A DNA stretch of 64,000 nucleotides, from NCBI RefSeq assembly GCF_001954135.1, contig NZ_MBEQ01000088.1, forward strand, positions 1 to 64,000, in the 5' to 3' direction. This DNA is from Mycobacterium sp. GA-1841 (lineage in GTDB: Bacteria; Actinomycetota; Actinomycetes; Mycobacteriales; Mycobacteriaceae). The translations under genes and the position numbers were made by a program. Of the stretch, positions 28,013 to 36,854 are shown piece after piece; the first letter of the stretch is position 1; each line of letters starts with the position of its first letter. The notes below the pieces were generated by a model, which worked only from the letters and a program-made list of their open reading frames with translations, was not told the DNA's origin and searched no databases.

Positions 28013-29143
28013 ATGAGCGCCCGCCCACCGGCATTGGACATGCACGCGATCCTGTCCGACACCGCCAACCGTGTCGTGGTCTGTTGCGGCGCAGGCGGAG
28101 TCGGCAAGACCACGACCGCCGCCGCGATGGCCCTGCGGGCCGCCGAATACGGGCGCACCGTCGTGGTGCTCACGATCGACCCGGCTCGTCGGCTGGCCCA
28201 GGCGCTGGGCATCAAGGATCTCGGCAACACGCCGCAGCGGGTTCCGCTGGCACCCGAGGTCACCGGTGAGCTACACGCGATGATGCTCGACATGCGCCGC
28301 ACGTTCGACGAGATGGTGGTGCAGTACTCGGATCCCGGCCGTGCGGACGCCATCCTGGAGAACCAGTTCTACCAAACCGTGGCGACCTCGCTGGCCGGCA
28401 CGCAGGAGTACATGGCGATGGAGAAGCTCGGCCAGCTTCTGGCCGAGGACAAGTGGGACTTGGTGGTGGTCGACACCCCGCCGTCACGCAACGCGCTGGA
28501 TTTCCTCGACGCGCCGAAACGGTTGGGCAGCTTCATGGACAGCCGGTTGTGGCGCCTGCTGCTGGCGCCGGGCCGCGGCATCGGCAAGCTCGTCACCGGC
28601 GCCGTCGGGCTGGCCATGAAGGCCCTGTCGACCGTGCTCGGATCCCAAATGCTTTCTGATGCAGCTGGTTTCGTGCAGGCACTGGATGCCACTTTCGACG
28701 GGTTCCGGCAGAAGGCCGACAAGACCTACGAATTGCTCAAGCGTCGCGGAACCCAGTTCGTGGTCGTGTCCGCGGCCGAGCCCGACGCGTTGCGCGAGGC
28801 CTCCTTCTTCGTCGACCGGCTCTCGGCCGAGAACATGCCGCTGGCCGGGCTGATCCTCAACCGCACTCATCCCACGCTGTGCGACCTGCACGCCGAGAAG
28901 GCCGAGGAAGCCGCCGACGAGCTGGCAGCCGAGGATCCCGAATCGCTGACGGCGGCGGTGCTGCGTATCCACGCCGATCGCGCCCAGACCGCCAAGCGCG
29001 AAGTGCGGCTGCTGTCGCGGTTCACCGGGGCCAATCCGCATGTGGCGATCGTCGGGGTTCCGTCGCTGCCGTTCGATGTGTCCGATCTGGATGCGCTGCG
29101 GGCGATCGCCGATCAGATCACCGGGGTCGGCGCGCCCGCGTAA
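28013..29143 (+). CDS. bagB: Get3/ArsA-like ATPase, BagB (Rv3680-like)
   Basis: 376 residues. Walker A CGAGGVGKTTTAAAM, switch I region TIDPARRLAQ and Walker B/switch II VVVDTPPSRNALDFLDAP. Partner of BagA, directly downstream in the same transcript. The C-terminal domain VPSLPFDVSDLDALRAIADQ is typical of the ArsA family. Confidence 0.9.
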   Translation: MSARPPALDMHAILSDTANRVVVCCGAGGVGKTTTAAAMALRAAEYGRTVVVLTIDPARRLAQALGIKDLGNTPQRVPLAPEVTGELHAMMLDMRRTFDEMVVQYSDPGRADAILENQFYQTVATSLAGTQEYMAMEKLGQLLAEDKWDLVVVDTPPSRNALDFLDAPKRLGSFMDSRLWRLLLAPGRGIGKLVTGAVGLAMKALSTVLGSQMLSDAAGFVQALDATFDGFRQKADKTYELLKRRGTQFVVVSAAEPDALREASFFVDRLSAENMPLAGLILNRTHPTLCDLHAEKAEEAADELAAEDPESLTAAVLRIHADRAQTAKREVRLLSRFTGANPHVAIVGVPSLPFDVSDLDALRAIADQITGVGAPA

Positions 29144-29398
29144 GAACCGTTCTCCAGATACCGGCGGATCTCGACGCGCGAACCGGTCGCCGACGCGGGC
29201 GCTGACCAAGACGATGGCGCCGGTGTAGTCCGCCGCGATTCCGGGCTCATGGAGAGTGACATCACCCAACAGGGGATCGTCGTCAGATTCGGTGGCCGCA
29301 GTCAGTGGTACCAACATCCCGGCCGCGCCAGAAATCAGCGCCGACAAGGGAACCACCACAACCGATTACATTACCGCCGCCGTACTTGCGGCATGCGG
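29144..29398. other. Gap between bagB and whiB4
   Basis: No confident gene. On the minus strand a 46-codon frame starts at an ATG near 29250 (MSPESRRTTPAPSSWSAP) and ends SYAGAPTPVI just inside bagB; a second overlapping frame begins near 29359 with a hydrophobic PLSALISGAAGML stretch. Neither has a good ribosome site. Confidence 0.4.
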
Positions 29399-29755
29399 TT
29401 ACACGGCGCTGCGATGTTTGCGCTGGGCGGCGAAGAACTCAGCCCACGAGTTGACCTCGGGATGCTGTTTGAGCAGGGCACGACGCTGACGTTCCGTCAT
29501 CCCGCCCCAGACGCCGAACTCGACGCGGTTGTCGAGCGCGTCGGCCCCGCATTCGAGGATCACGGGGCAGTGCCGGCAGATCACCGCGGCTTTGCGTTGG
29601 GCAGCACCACGGACGAACAACTCGTCCGGATCGGCCTGGCGGCATCGCGCCTGCGAGACCCATGCGATCCGGGCTTCACCCTCGCCGCGGTGGACCAGGT
29701 TGGCAGCGGGAGCGGAAGCGTTCATTTTCTCTGCGACAGTTCGTGTACCTGACAC
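29399..29755 (-). CDS. whiB4: WhiB-family iron-sulfur regulator WhiB4
   Basis: 118 residues, the exact length of M. tuberculosis WhiB4. The four cluster ligands are in SQARCRQ, VICRHCPVILEC (C-x2-C-x5-C), followed by GVWGGMTERQRRALL and a basic C-terminus. It acts as an oxygen and redox sensor that regulates antioxidant genes. GTG 29755 is chosen over GTG 29782/ATG 29779 because AAGGGA sits 6 nt upstream and the length matches. Divergent from ponA2. Confidence 0.93.
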   Translation of the reverse strand: MSGTRTVAEKMNASAPAANLVHRGEGEARIAWVSQARCRQADPDELFVRGAAQRKAAVICRHCPVILECGADALDNRVEFGVWGGMTERQRRALLKQHPEVNSWAEFFAAQRKHRSAV

Positions 29756-30038
29756 CAGCGATCCCTTCGTTCCAGCCATCACCCCAGATGGCGGGCGTTG
29801 AACCTTCCGGTGTAGAACGCCCTTGCGATCTACGCCACACTGCGCCAGCGGGTGTTACCTGGATCGCACTGTGTGTCCAAGCTAGGTGGTCAGGCGGTAT
29901 TTGTGCAACAGTTTGTGGCCGCCTTTTTTGGGACGGCCGTGCCGTCTGATCCGCCTCGGGGTGCGTCGCACCGTTTCCGCAGGCGAGCGGGATGAGCCCG
30001 GGTGCCCGCTCGCGGACAATGCCGGTGGGCAAGCTCGT

Positions 30039-30044
30039 TACTCT
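30039..30044 (+). promoter_or_regulatory. -10 box, leaderless promoter of ponA2
   Basis: TACTCT followed by 6 nt and ATG 30051. The remaining whiB4-ponA2 gap (29756-30038) shows no gene; a long in-frame upstream extension of ponA2 from 29886 is not supported. Confidence 0.45.
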
Positions 30045-30050
30045 GTACGC

Positions 30051-32504
30051 ATGCCGGAGCCGCCGACACGACCGCCCGCGCAACCACCTCAAGCGGTCAC
30101 CGTCATCAAACTCGCCTGGTGCTGCTTGTTGGCCAGCGTGCTGGTGGCCGCGTTCATGTTCCCCGTGGTGGGCGGGATCGGCCTGATGTCCAACCGGGCC
30201 TCCGACGTGGTGGCCAACGGCTCGGCCGCCCTGGTCGAGGGTGACGTGCCGCAGGTCTCGACGATGGTCGACGCCAAGGGCAACACCATCGCCTGGCTGT
30301 ATTCCCAGCGTCGCTTCGAGGTGCCCAGCGATCAGATCGCCAACACCATGAAGTTGGCCCTGGTCTCGATCGAGGACAAGCGGTTCGCCGAACACAACGG
30401 CGTGGACTGGCAGGGCACGCTGACGGGCCTCACCGGATACATGCGCGGCGACGCCGACACCCGCGGCGGTTCGACGATCGAGCAGCAGTACGTGAAGAAC
30501 TACCAGTTGTTGGTGATCGCCCAGACCGACGCCGAGCGGCGTGCGGCGATCGAGACCACCCCGGCGCGCAAGCTGCGCGAGATCCGGATGGCCCTCACGC
30601 TGGACAAGACCTTCACCAAGCCCGAGATCCTCACCCGCTATCTCAACCTCGTCTCGTTCGGCAACGGCGCGTTCGGCGTCCAGGACGCCGCCCAGACCTA
30701 TTTCGGGATCAACGCCTCGGAGCTGAACTGGCAGCAGGCCGCCCTGCTGGCCGGCATGGTGCAGTCCACCAGCGCGCTGAACCCCTACACCAACCCCGAC
30801 GGCGCCCTGGCACGACGGAACCTGGTGCTGGACACCATGATCGAGAACATTCCGCAGGAGGCCCAGGCGCTGCGGGCGGCCAAGCAGCAGCCGCTGGGCG
30901 TCCTGCCGCAGCCCAACGAACTGCCGCGGGGCTGCATCGCCGCCGGTGACCGGGCCTTTTTCTGTGACTACGCGTTGGAGTACCTGGCCCGCGCGGGCCT
31001 GTCCAAGGAGCAGGTGGCCAAGGGCGGGTACCTGATCAAGACCACCCTGGAGCCGGACGTGCAGGGGTCGGTGAAGTCGGCGATCGACAGCATCGCCCGT
31101 CCCGACGCCCCCGGTATCGCCAGCGTGATGAGCGTGATCGAGCCGGGCAAGGAATCCCATCCGGTACTGGCCATGGCCAGTAACCGCACGTACGGCCTGA
31201 ACACCGACGCCGGCGAAACGATGCAACCGCAGCCGTTCTCGCTCGTCGGCGATGGAGCCGGATCGATCTTCAAGATCTTCACCACGGCCGCGGCCATGGA
31301 CATGGGGATGGGCATCAACACCCAGCTGCCCGTGCCCGGCTTCTTCCAGGCCAAGGGACTGGGCAGCAGCGATACTCCGGGATGCCCGAAGGAAACCTGG
31401 TGTGTGAAGAACGCCGGCGGCTACCGCGGCTCGATGAGCGTCACCGATGCCCTGGCCACTTCGCCGAACACCGCGTTCGCCAAGTTGATCTCGCAGATCG
31501 GCGTGCAACGTTCGGTGGACATGGCGGTCAAGTTGGGCCTGCGGTCCTATGCGCTGCCCGGCACCGCCCGTGACTACGACCCGGAGAGCAACGAGAGCCT
31601 GGCCGACTTCGTCAAACGGCAGAACATCGGCTCGTTCACCCTGGGCCCGATCGAGGTCAACGCGCTCGAGCTGTCCAACGTGGCGGCCACCCTGGCCTCC
31701 GGCGGGACCTGGTGCCCACCCAACCCGATCGCCCAGGTGGTCGACCGGCACGGCAACGAGGTGTCGGTGACCACCGAGACCTGCGAACAGGCGGTGCCCG
31801 AGGGCCTGGCCAACACCCTGGCCAATGCGATGAGCAAGGACGACCAGCCCGGCGGCACCGCGGCCGGGTCGGCCGGATCGGTGGGCTGGGACCTGCCGAT
31901 GTCGGGTAAGACCGGAACCACCGAGGCGCACCGCTCGTCGGGCTTCCTCGGTTTCACCAACCAGTACGCGGCGGCCAACTACATCTACGACGATTCCACC
32001 AACCCCGGCGAGCTGTGCTCCTTCCCGCTGCGCCAGTGCGGCAACGGTGATTTGTACGGCGGTAACGAGCCGGCCCGCACCTGGTTCACTGCGATGAAAC
32101 CGATCGCCAACAACTTCGGGCCGGTGGCCTTGCCGCCCACCGATCCGCGTTATGTCGACGGCGGTCCGGGCTCCGTCGTGCCGACCGTGATCGGGTTGGA
32201 CGAGACCGCCGCCCGCCAGCGCCTGCGGGAGTCCGGTTTCCAGGTGGCCGACGGCGCAGCCTCGGTCAACAGCAGTTCGCGTTACGGCACGGTGGTCGGC
32301 ACATCGCCCAGCGGGCAGACGATTCCGGGCTCGATCATCACCATCCAGATCAGCAACGGCATCCCACCGGCCCCGCCTCCGCCGCCGCCGATCGGGTTCC
32401 CGATACCCGGCGGCCCGCCGCCGGAGATCGGCCAGACCGTGGTCGAGATCCCGGGACTGCCGCCGATCACCGTGCCGGTGTTGGGACCGCCACCGCCCCC
32501 GTGA
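30051..32504 (+). CDS. ponA2: Class A penicillin-binding protein PonA2 with PASTA domain
   Basis: 817 residues (M. tuberculosis about 810). Membrane anchor residues about 20-45 (LAWCCLLASVLVAAFMFP). The glycosyltransferase domain has SIEDKRFAEHNGVD and RGGSTIEQQYVKN. The transpeptidase domain has SIFK (catalytic Ser), SPNTAF and SGKTGTTE. A PASTA domain (about 705-770: VPTVIGLDETAARQRLRESG) and a Pro-rich tail close the protein. It polymerises and cross-links peptidoglycan. Confidence 0.96.
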   Translation: MPEPPTRPPAQPPQAVTVIKLAWCCLLASVLVAAFMFPVVGGIGLMSNRASDVVANGSAALVEGDVPQVSTMVDAKGNTIAWLYSQRRFEVPSDQIANTMKLALVSIEDKRFAEHNGVDWQGTLTGLTGYMRGDADTRGGSTIEQQYVKNYQLLVIAQTDAERRAAIETTPARKLREIRMALTLDKTFTKPEILTRYLNLVSFGNGAFGVQDAAQTYFGINASELNWQQAALLAGMVQSTSALNPYTNPDGALARRNLVLDTMIENIPQEAQALRAAKQQPLGVLPQPNELPRGCIAAGDRAFFCDYALEYLARAGLSKEQVAKGGYLIKTTLEPDVQGSVKSAIDSIARPDAPGIASVMSVIEPGKESHPVLAMASNRTYGLNTDAGETMQPQPFSLVGDGAGSIFKIFTTAAAMDMGMGINTQLPVPGFFQAKGLGSSDTPGCPKETWCVKNAGGYRGSMSVTDALATSPNTAFAKLISQIGVQRSVDMAVKLGLRSYALPGTARDYDPESNESLADFVKRQNIGSFTLGPIEVNALELSNVAATLASGGTWCPPNPIAQVVDRHGNEVSVTTETCEQAVPEGLANTLANAMSKDDQPGGTAAGSAGSVGWDLPMSGKTGTTEAHRSSGFLGFTNQYAAANYIYDDSTNPGELCSFPLRQCGNGDLYGGNEPARTWFTAMKPIANNFGPVALPPTDPRYVDGGPGSVVPTVIGLDETAARQRLRESGFQVADGAASVNSSSRYGTVVGTSPSGQTIPGSIITIQISNGIPPAPPPPPPIGFPIPGGPPPEIGQTVVEIPGLPPITVPVLGPPPPP

Positions 32505-32518
32505 CACCCGGTTCGCAG

Positions 32519-32524
32519 TAGGCT
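32519..32524 (+). promoter_or_regulatory. -10 box (TAGGCT), leaderless promoter of the metallophosphoesterase gene
   Basis: TAGGCT followed by 7 nt and ATG 32532; only 27 bp separate it from the ponA2 stop, so this gene can be read from its own promoter. Confidence 0.45.
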
Positions 32525-32531
32525 TGGCGGC

Positions 32532-33476
32532 ATGTCAGTAAAGAAGGCAGCCGCCGTCACAGCGGGTTCGCTGGTCGCCGGGATCGGCTACGCATCCCTC
32601 ATCGAGCGCAACGCGTTCGTGCTGCGGGAAGCGACGATGCCGGTACTGGCGCCGGGCTCGTCGCCCCTGCGGGTGCTGCATCTGTCCGATCTGCACATGC
32701 GCCCCAATCAGCGGCGCAAGCAGGCGTGGCTGCGCGATCTGGCTCGGCTCGAGCCCGACCTGGTGGTCAACACCGGTGACAACCTGGCGCATCCCAAGGC
32801 CGTACCCGCCGTCGTGCAGTCCCTCAGCGAACTGATGTCGGTGCCGGGCCTGTTCGTGTTCGGCAGCAACGACTATTTCGCGCCGCGGCTGAAGAACCCG
32901 CTGAACTACATCACCAACCCGCAGCACCGCACCCACGGTGAGCCGCTGCCGTGGCAGGATCTGCGCGCGGTCTTCACCGAGCGCGGCTGGCTGGACATGA
33001 CCCACGTTCGGCGCGATGTCGAGGTCGCGGGGCTGCACATCTCGGTGGCCGGCGTCGATGATCCGCACCTCAAGCGCGACCGCTACGACACCATCGCGGG
33101 ACGGGCCAACGGCGCGGCGAACCTGACGCTGGGCCTCACCCATTCCCCCGAGCCTCGGGTGCTCGACCGTTTCGCCGAGGACGGCTACCAGCTGGTGCTG
33201 GCCGGCCACACCCACGGCGGTCAGCTGTGTCTGCCGTTCTACGGGGCGATCGTGACCAACTGCGAGCTGGATCGCTCGCGCGCCAAGGGCGCTTCGAAGT
33301 GGGGTTCACACATGCAGCTGCACGTGTCGGCGGGTATCGGCACGTCGCCGTTCGCGCCGGTGCGGTTCTGCTGCCGCCCGGAAGCCACCCTGCTGACGCT
33401 CGTCGCGGCGCCGACCGGTGGCGGCCACGTCGGGACCCGGGCCGGACAGTCCTCGCCGGCCGTCTCGGCACGCTGA
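32532..33476 (+). CDS. Calcineurin-like metallophosphoesterase (Rv3683-like)
   Basis: 314 residues. N-terminal hydrophobic segment (KKAAAVTAGSLVAGIGYASL) likely anchors it. Metal motifs: LSDLHM, VNTGDN, FGSND (the usual GNHD Asn/His pair is altered to S-N-D), GLTHSPEP and AGHTHGGQ. Similar to the YkuE-type group acting outside on lipid-linked or nucleotide phosphates; substrate unknown. Confidence 0.88.
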   Translation: MSVKKAAAVTAGSLVAGIGYASLIERNAFVLREATMPVLAPGSSPLRVLHLSDLHMRPNQRRKQAWLRDLARLEPDLVVNTGDNLAHPKAVPAVVQSLSELMSVPGLFVFGSNDYFAPRLKNPLNYITNPQHRTHGEPLPWQDLRAVFTERGWLDMTHVRRDVEVAGLHISVAGVDDPHLKRDRYDTIAGRANGAANLTLGLTHSPEPRVLDRFAEDGYQLVLAGHTHGGQLCLPFYGAIVTNCELDRSRAKGASKWGSHMQLHVSAGIGTSPFAPVRFCCRPEATLLTLVAAPTGGGHVGTRAGQSSPAVSAR

Positions 33477-33482
33477 GCGCCG

Positions 33483-34577
33483 ATGGCGTCCAGCGCCTCC
33501 CGGGCCCGGCCGCGCCTGTGGGTGGACAATGCGGTCCGGCTGATCGAAGCCGACGCGAAACGCAGCGCTGACACCCATCTGCTGCGGTACCCGCTGCCCA
33601 CCGGGTGGCCCGATTTCGATGTGGCGCTGTATCTGAAGGACGAGTCCACCCACATCACCGGCAGCCTCAAGCACCGGCTGGCCCGCTCGCTGTTCCTCTA
33701 CGGGCTGTGCAACGGGTGGATCGACGAGAACACCACGGTCATCGAGGCGTCCTCGGGGTCGACGGCGGTGTCCGAGGCCTATTTCGCCGCACTGCTGGGC
33801 CTGCCGTTCATCGCGGTGGTTCCCGCCTCGACCAGTGGTTCGAAGATCGCCCTGATCGAAGCCCAGGGCGGCCGTTGCCATTTCGTCGCCGAGTCCTCGC
33901 AGGTGTACGCCGAAGCCCAGCGGTTGGCCGAGGAGACCGGCGGGCACTATCTGGACCAGTTCACCAACGCCGAGCGGGCCACCGACTGGCGCGGCAACAA
34001 CAACATCGCCGAATCGATCTACGAACAGATGCGGCTGGAACCACATCCGGTCCCGGAGTGGATCGTGGTGGGGGCGGGCACCGGTGGCACCAGTGCGACG
34101 ATCGGCCGCTACATCCGCTACCGCAGACACGCCACGCAGTTGTGCGTCGTCGACCCCGAGAACTCCGCCTTCTATCCCGGCTATGCGCAGGGCCGCGACG
34201 ACGTCGTCACCGGCGCGTCGTCACGGATCGAAGGGATCGGCCGCCCGCGCGTGGAGCCGTCGTTTCTGCCCGGCGTGGTCGACCGGATGATCGCCGTGCC
34301 CGACGGCGCTTCGGTGGCCGCGGCGCATCACGCCAGCCGGGTTCTCGGCCGCCGCGTGGGGCCGTCGACCGGCACCAACCTGTGGGGCGCCTTCGGACTG
34401 TTGGCGGAAATGATCGCGAACGGGCGCAGCGGGTCGGTGGTGACCCTGCTGGCCGACAGCGGCGACCGCTACTCGGACACCTACTTCGACGCCGACTGGC
34501 TGAGCGCCCAGGGGCTGCAGTTGTCGGAGTCTGCGGCGGTGCTCTCGGAGTTCGAGCGTTCCGGCAGCTGGTCGTGA
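33483..34577 (+). CDS. cds1: PLP-dependent cysteine desulfhydrase/cysteine synthase-like enzyme (Rv3684-like)
   Basis: 364 residues. The PLP lysine lies in HITGSLKHRLA, the substrate loop in EASSGSTAVSEA, and the phosphate cup in GAGTGGTSATIG. The M. tuberculosis homologue Cds1 releases H2S from cysteine. It starts 6 nt after the metallophosphoesterase, so both may be co-transcribed. Confidence 0.88.
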   Translation: MASSASRARPRLWVDNAVRLIEADAKRSADTHLLRYPLPTGWPDFDVALYLKDESTHITGSLKHRLARSLFLYGLCNGWIDENTTVIEASSGSTAVSEAYFAALLGLPFIAVVPASTSGSKIALIEAQGGRCHFVAESSQVYAEAQRLAEETGGHYLDQFTNAERATDWRGNNNIAESIYEQMRLEPHPVPEWIVVGAGTGGTSATIGRYIRYRRHATQLCVVDPENSAFYPGYAQGRDDVVTGASSRIEGIGRPRVEPSFLPGVVDRMIAVPDGASVAAAHHASRVLGRRVGPSTGTNLWGAFGLLAEMIANGRSGSVVTLLADSGDRYSDTYFDADWLSAQGLQLSESAAVLSEFERSGSWS

Positions 34578-34651
34578 TCGGCCGTCAGGAACAGCCACAT
34601 CGCTGCCAGGGCGAAGAAGCCCAGATAGACGGCGGCACCTAGAACGGTCAT
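34481..34651 (-). CDS. Possible small membrane protein antisense to the end of cds1
   Basis: 56 residues: MTVLGAAVYLGFFALAAMWL, then a hydrophilic Ser/Asp-rich tail ending SQSASK. The first 27 codons lie in the gap after cds1 and form a clean membrane segment followed by a charged stop-transfer; the tail is antisense to cds1. No strong ribosome binding site. Could be real or chance. Confidence 0.33.
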   Translation of the reverse strand: MTVLGAAVYLGFFALAAMWLFLTADHDQLPERSNSESTAADSDNCSPWALSQSASK

Positions 34652-34707
34652 GACCTGATCAACGTCATGTGGGCCCCGGTTGCTTCCCGGCGTGCCTAGA
34701 CCCTTTG

Positions 34708-34770
34708 CGCCGTTTTCCACACCAGGGTCGTGAAAAGTCGACGCCAACGACCCCCAGGTGGAAAACGGCG
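34708..34770. repeat. Palindrome downstream of cds1
   Basis: Arms CGCCGTTTTCCAC... (34708-34730) and ...GTGGAAAACGGCG (34748-34770): 13 outer bp and 6 inner bp pair perfectly, with a mismatched middle. A likely transcription stop or structural element between cds1 and the tRNA gene. Confidence 0.5.
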
Positions 34771-34846
34771 AACCCCGTGGCAGTGATGTACCGGTAGCCG
34801 TTTGGCTTTGGAGGTGCCCGGTGCGATAGGCTGTCGAAGCTTCACG

Positions 34847-34920
<74 letters not shown>

Positions 34921-34927
34921 CAGTGCA

Positions 34928-34975
34928 AGCAAGGCCCAGACCAGAGTAATCCGGTTTGGGCCTTGCTCGTTTCAC
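34928..34975 (+). terminator. Terminator after tRNA-Pro
   Basis: AGCAAGGCCCA.ACC (34928-34942) pairs with GGT.TGGGCCTTGCT (34953-34967) around a short loop, followed by CGTTTC. Confidence 0.7.
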
Positions 34976-34986
34976 GAACCGCGATG

Positions 34987-35004
34987 GTCTAGATATTGGT
35001 AGAC
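34987..35004 (+). promoter_or_regulatory. Putative operator/promoter of the toxin-antitoxin pair
   Basis: GTCTA-N8-TAGAC is an inverted repeat that encloses a TAGATA -10 box (34990-34995). The predicted transcript starts about 23 nt before the antitoxin ATG, so the site is placed for autorepression by the antitoxin. Confidence 0.45.
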
Positions 35005-35024
35005 AAACAGGTAGCATCGGCCGC

Positions 35025-35276
35025 ATGAAGACGGTGACAGTGGGTCAGCTGCGCCAGAACCCGACAGATGTTCTGGCCGACGTCGAGGCGGGGACGACTT
35101 ACGCAATCACGCGGCATAGCCATGTCATCGGTCACATCATTCCGCCCAATAAGACCCTGGATATCGCGCCGCCGAAAAAATCCGGTGCCGCACACACGCA
35201 ATCGCTCGAGCGGGTTGAACTGACCTCCGCAGCATCGATCGATGATCTGATCGACGATGCCCGAGGCGATTGGTGA
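35025..35276 (+). CDS. Type II antitoxin, Phd/YefM-like
   Basis: 83 residues. N-terminal MKTVTVGQLRQNPTDVLADV is the classical Phd/YefM DNA-binding start; the C-terminal half (SIDDLIDDARGDW) is acidic and would wrap the toxin. Its TGA overlaps the toxin GTG by 4 nt. Immediately downstream of tRNA-Pro and absent from the corresponding M. tuberculosis position as I recall it, so probably an acquired module. Confidence 0.87.
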   Translation: MKTVTVGQLRQNPTDVLADVEAGTTYAITRHSHVIGHIIPPNKTLDIAPPKKSGAAHTQSLERVELTSAASIDDLIDDARGDW

Positions 35277-35668
35277 CTTACTTCTACCTCGACTCGTCGG
35301 TCGCCGTGCGGATCCTGCTCGGGCATTCGATGCCGGCAGCCGCCTGGTTCGATACAGCAACGGGTGATCCTGAGACATCCGTCATCTCGTCGCGACTCCT
35401 ACGAACGGAACTCACTCGGGTACTGCGCCGTGAGGGACTTCCAGTGCAGCGCCGCGACGCGCTGCTCGACTATGTCGGCATGCTGCCGATCAGCGACGCT
35501 CTGCTGGCCGAGGCTGAGGCCATCGTCCCGCACATCAAGACGCTTGATGCGATCCACTTGGCGTCCGTGATCCGCAGCGGTCTCGACGCGACAGTTGTCT
35601 CCCACGACGCGACGATGCTGTCGGTAGCCGGCGAACTCGGGTACGCCACACTGGATCCCTGCCGTTGA
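35273..35668 (+). CDS. PIN-domain toxin, VapC family
   Basis: 131 residues. Acidic active-site residues are visible in FYLDSSVAV, LLRTELTRV, IKTLDAIHLA and VVSHDATM. It should be a metal-dependent RNase neutralised by the upstream antitoxin. GTG 35273 is used (GTGA overlap); TTG 35270 is one codon earlier. Confidence 0.9.
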   Translation: MTYFYLDSSVAVRILLGHSMPAAAWFDTATGDPETSVISSRLLRTELTRVLRREGLPVQRRDALLDYVGMLPISDALLAEAEAIVPHIKTLDAIHLASVIRSGLDATVVSHDATMLSVAGELGYATLDPCR

Positions 35669-35673
35669 GCGGG

Positions 35674-36804
35674 TCAGTGCGGGTGGTTTTTCTTGCCGTG
35701 TCCCTTGTTGCCATGCCCCTTACCGTTGCCGTGATTCCCGGTGTCTTCGGGCATGGTCGGCAGCACGGTCGGGACACTCGTGGCGACCGGCACGGTCGGC
35801 TCGACAGGCGCAAGAGGTGCGACAGAGGGAGTCCCCGGAGTGACGGGGGCTCGCTGCGGTGGCGGGTCGGCGATCAGCAGAACGGCTCCGAGGATGACGG
35901 CAGCCATGACCGCGAGGGACGCGAGCGCTATCCGCAGGCGTGAGCGACGAGGCGGTAGCGGCGTAGGCAGCACCAGGGTGGCCGGCCGTGCAGACGGGGC
36001 ACCACAAAGCGCGGCCCGCATGGCCATCGCGTCGGGAAAGCGGTAGGCCGGGTCGCGGGACATGGCTGTCTCCAGCACCTGGGCCAGCACCGGATCAGCG
36101 TCGGGACGCAGCATCATCAGAGGCAGGGCCGGCTCGTCGACAACCGCCCGCATCGTGGCGATCGGGTTGCCCCGGTCGAAGGGCCGGCGTCCGGTCAGCG
36201 CCTCGTAGCCCAGCACTCCGAGCGCATACAGGTCGTCGGACACCGAGGCGGGCTGCCCGGTGATCCGCTGGGGGCTCAGATAATCCGGGGTGCCGAATAC
36301 GATTCCGGCCTGGGTGTGCGCGGTGCCGACGGTCTTGGCGATGCCGAAGTCGGAGAGTTTGGCGTTGCCGGTGTCGGTGATCAGAACGTTGCCCGGCTTG
36401 ATGTCGCGATGCAGGATGCCTGCGCCGTGCGCGGCGGTCAACGCGCCGAGCAGGTCGGTGAGCACCCAACGCACCCGGTCGCTTGACAACGGTCCGGTCG
36501 CGATCTCGTCGGCCAGGGTCGGCCCGGGCAGCCGTTCCATCACGAGGAACGGGGTGTCGCGATGCTCGCCGGTGTCGTGCACGACGACGATGTTCGGGTG
36601 GTTCAGCGCCGCCGCGGCGCGGGCCTCGTCCTCGAACCGGCGCCGCATCACCACATCGGTGGCCAGGCCGGGATGGAGCAGTTTGATCGCCACCGGCCGC
36701 GACAGCCTGGTGTCCCAGCCATCGCGCACCTCGGCCACCCCGCCGCGACCGACAACGCCGCGTAGTTCGTAGCGGTTGGCGAGGAGGTGATCGACGCTCC
36801 CCAT
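35674..36804 (-). CDS. Membrane Ser/Thr protein kinase with His/Gly/Lys-rich tail
   Basis: 376 residues. Kinase domain residues about 12-265: glycine loop VGRGGVAEVRDG, ATP Lys in VAIKLLHPG, catalytic loop LHRDIKPGNV, SDFGIAKT and GTPDYLSPQR. A membrane segment (LASLAVMAAVILGAVLL) follows at about 290-310, then a Pro/Thr/Val-rich external stretch and an unusual end NHGNGKGHGNKGHGKK plus NHPH. The tail could bind metal or polyanions. No PASTA sensor. ATG 36804 is preferred; GTG 36822 is possible. Ends 5 bp from vapC. Confidence 0.87.
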   Translation of the reverse strand: MGSVDHLLANRYELRGVVGRGGVAEVRDGWDTRLSRPVAIKLLHPGLATDVVMRRRFEDEARAAAALNHPNIVVVHDTGEHRDTPFLVMERLPGPTLADEIATGPLSSDRVRWVLTDLLGALTAAHGAGILHRDIKPGNVLITDTGNAKLSDFGIAKTVGTAHTQAGIVFGTPDYLSPQRITGQPASVSDDLYALGVLGYEALTGRRPFDRGNPIATMRAVVDEPALPLMMLRPDADPVLAQVLETAMSRDPAYRFPDAMAMRAALCGAPSARPATLVLPTPLPPRRSRLRIALASLAVMAAVILGAVLLIADPPPQRAPVTPGTPSVAPLAPVEPTVPVATSVPTVLPTMPEDTGNHGNGKGHGNKGHGKKNHPH

Positions 36805-36854
36805 AGGGCGACTATTGCACACGCCCGCGTGTGAGCCGGGTTACCGCTGCTCGG

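Noticed and set aside
29144..29360. Minus-strand open frames between bagB and whiB4
   Set aside because: One lacks a stop and runs through bagB antisense, the other is 46 codons with no ribosome site; kept only as a note.
29676..32507. 943-codon open frame antisense to ponA2
   Set aside because: Composition (His/Gly/Arg/Gln-rich, no domains) is that of a GC-rich antisense frame; PonA2 on the plus strand has all motifs.
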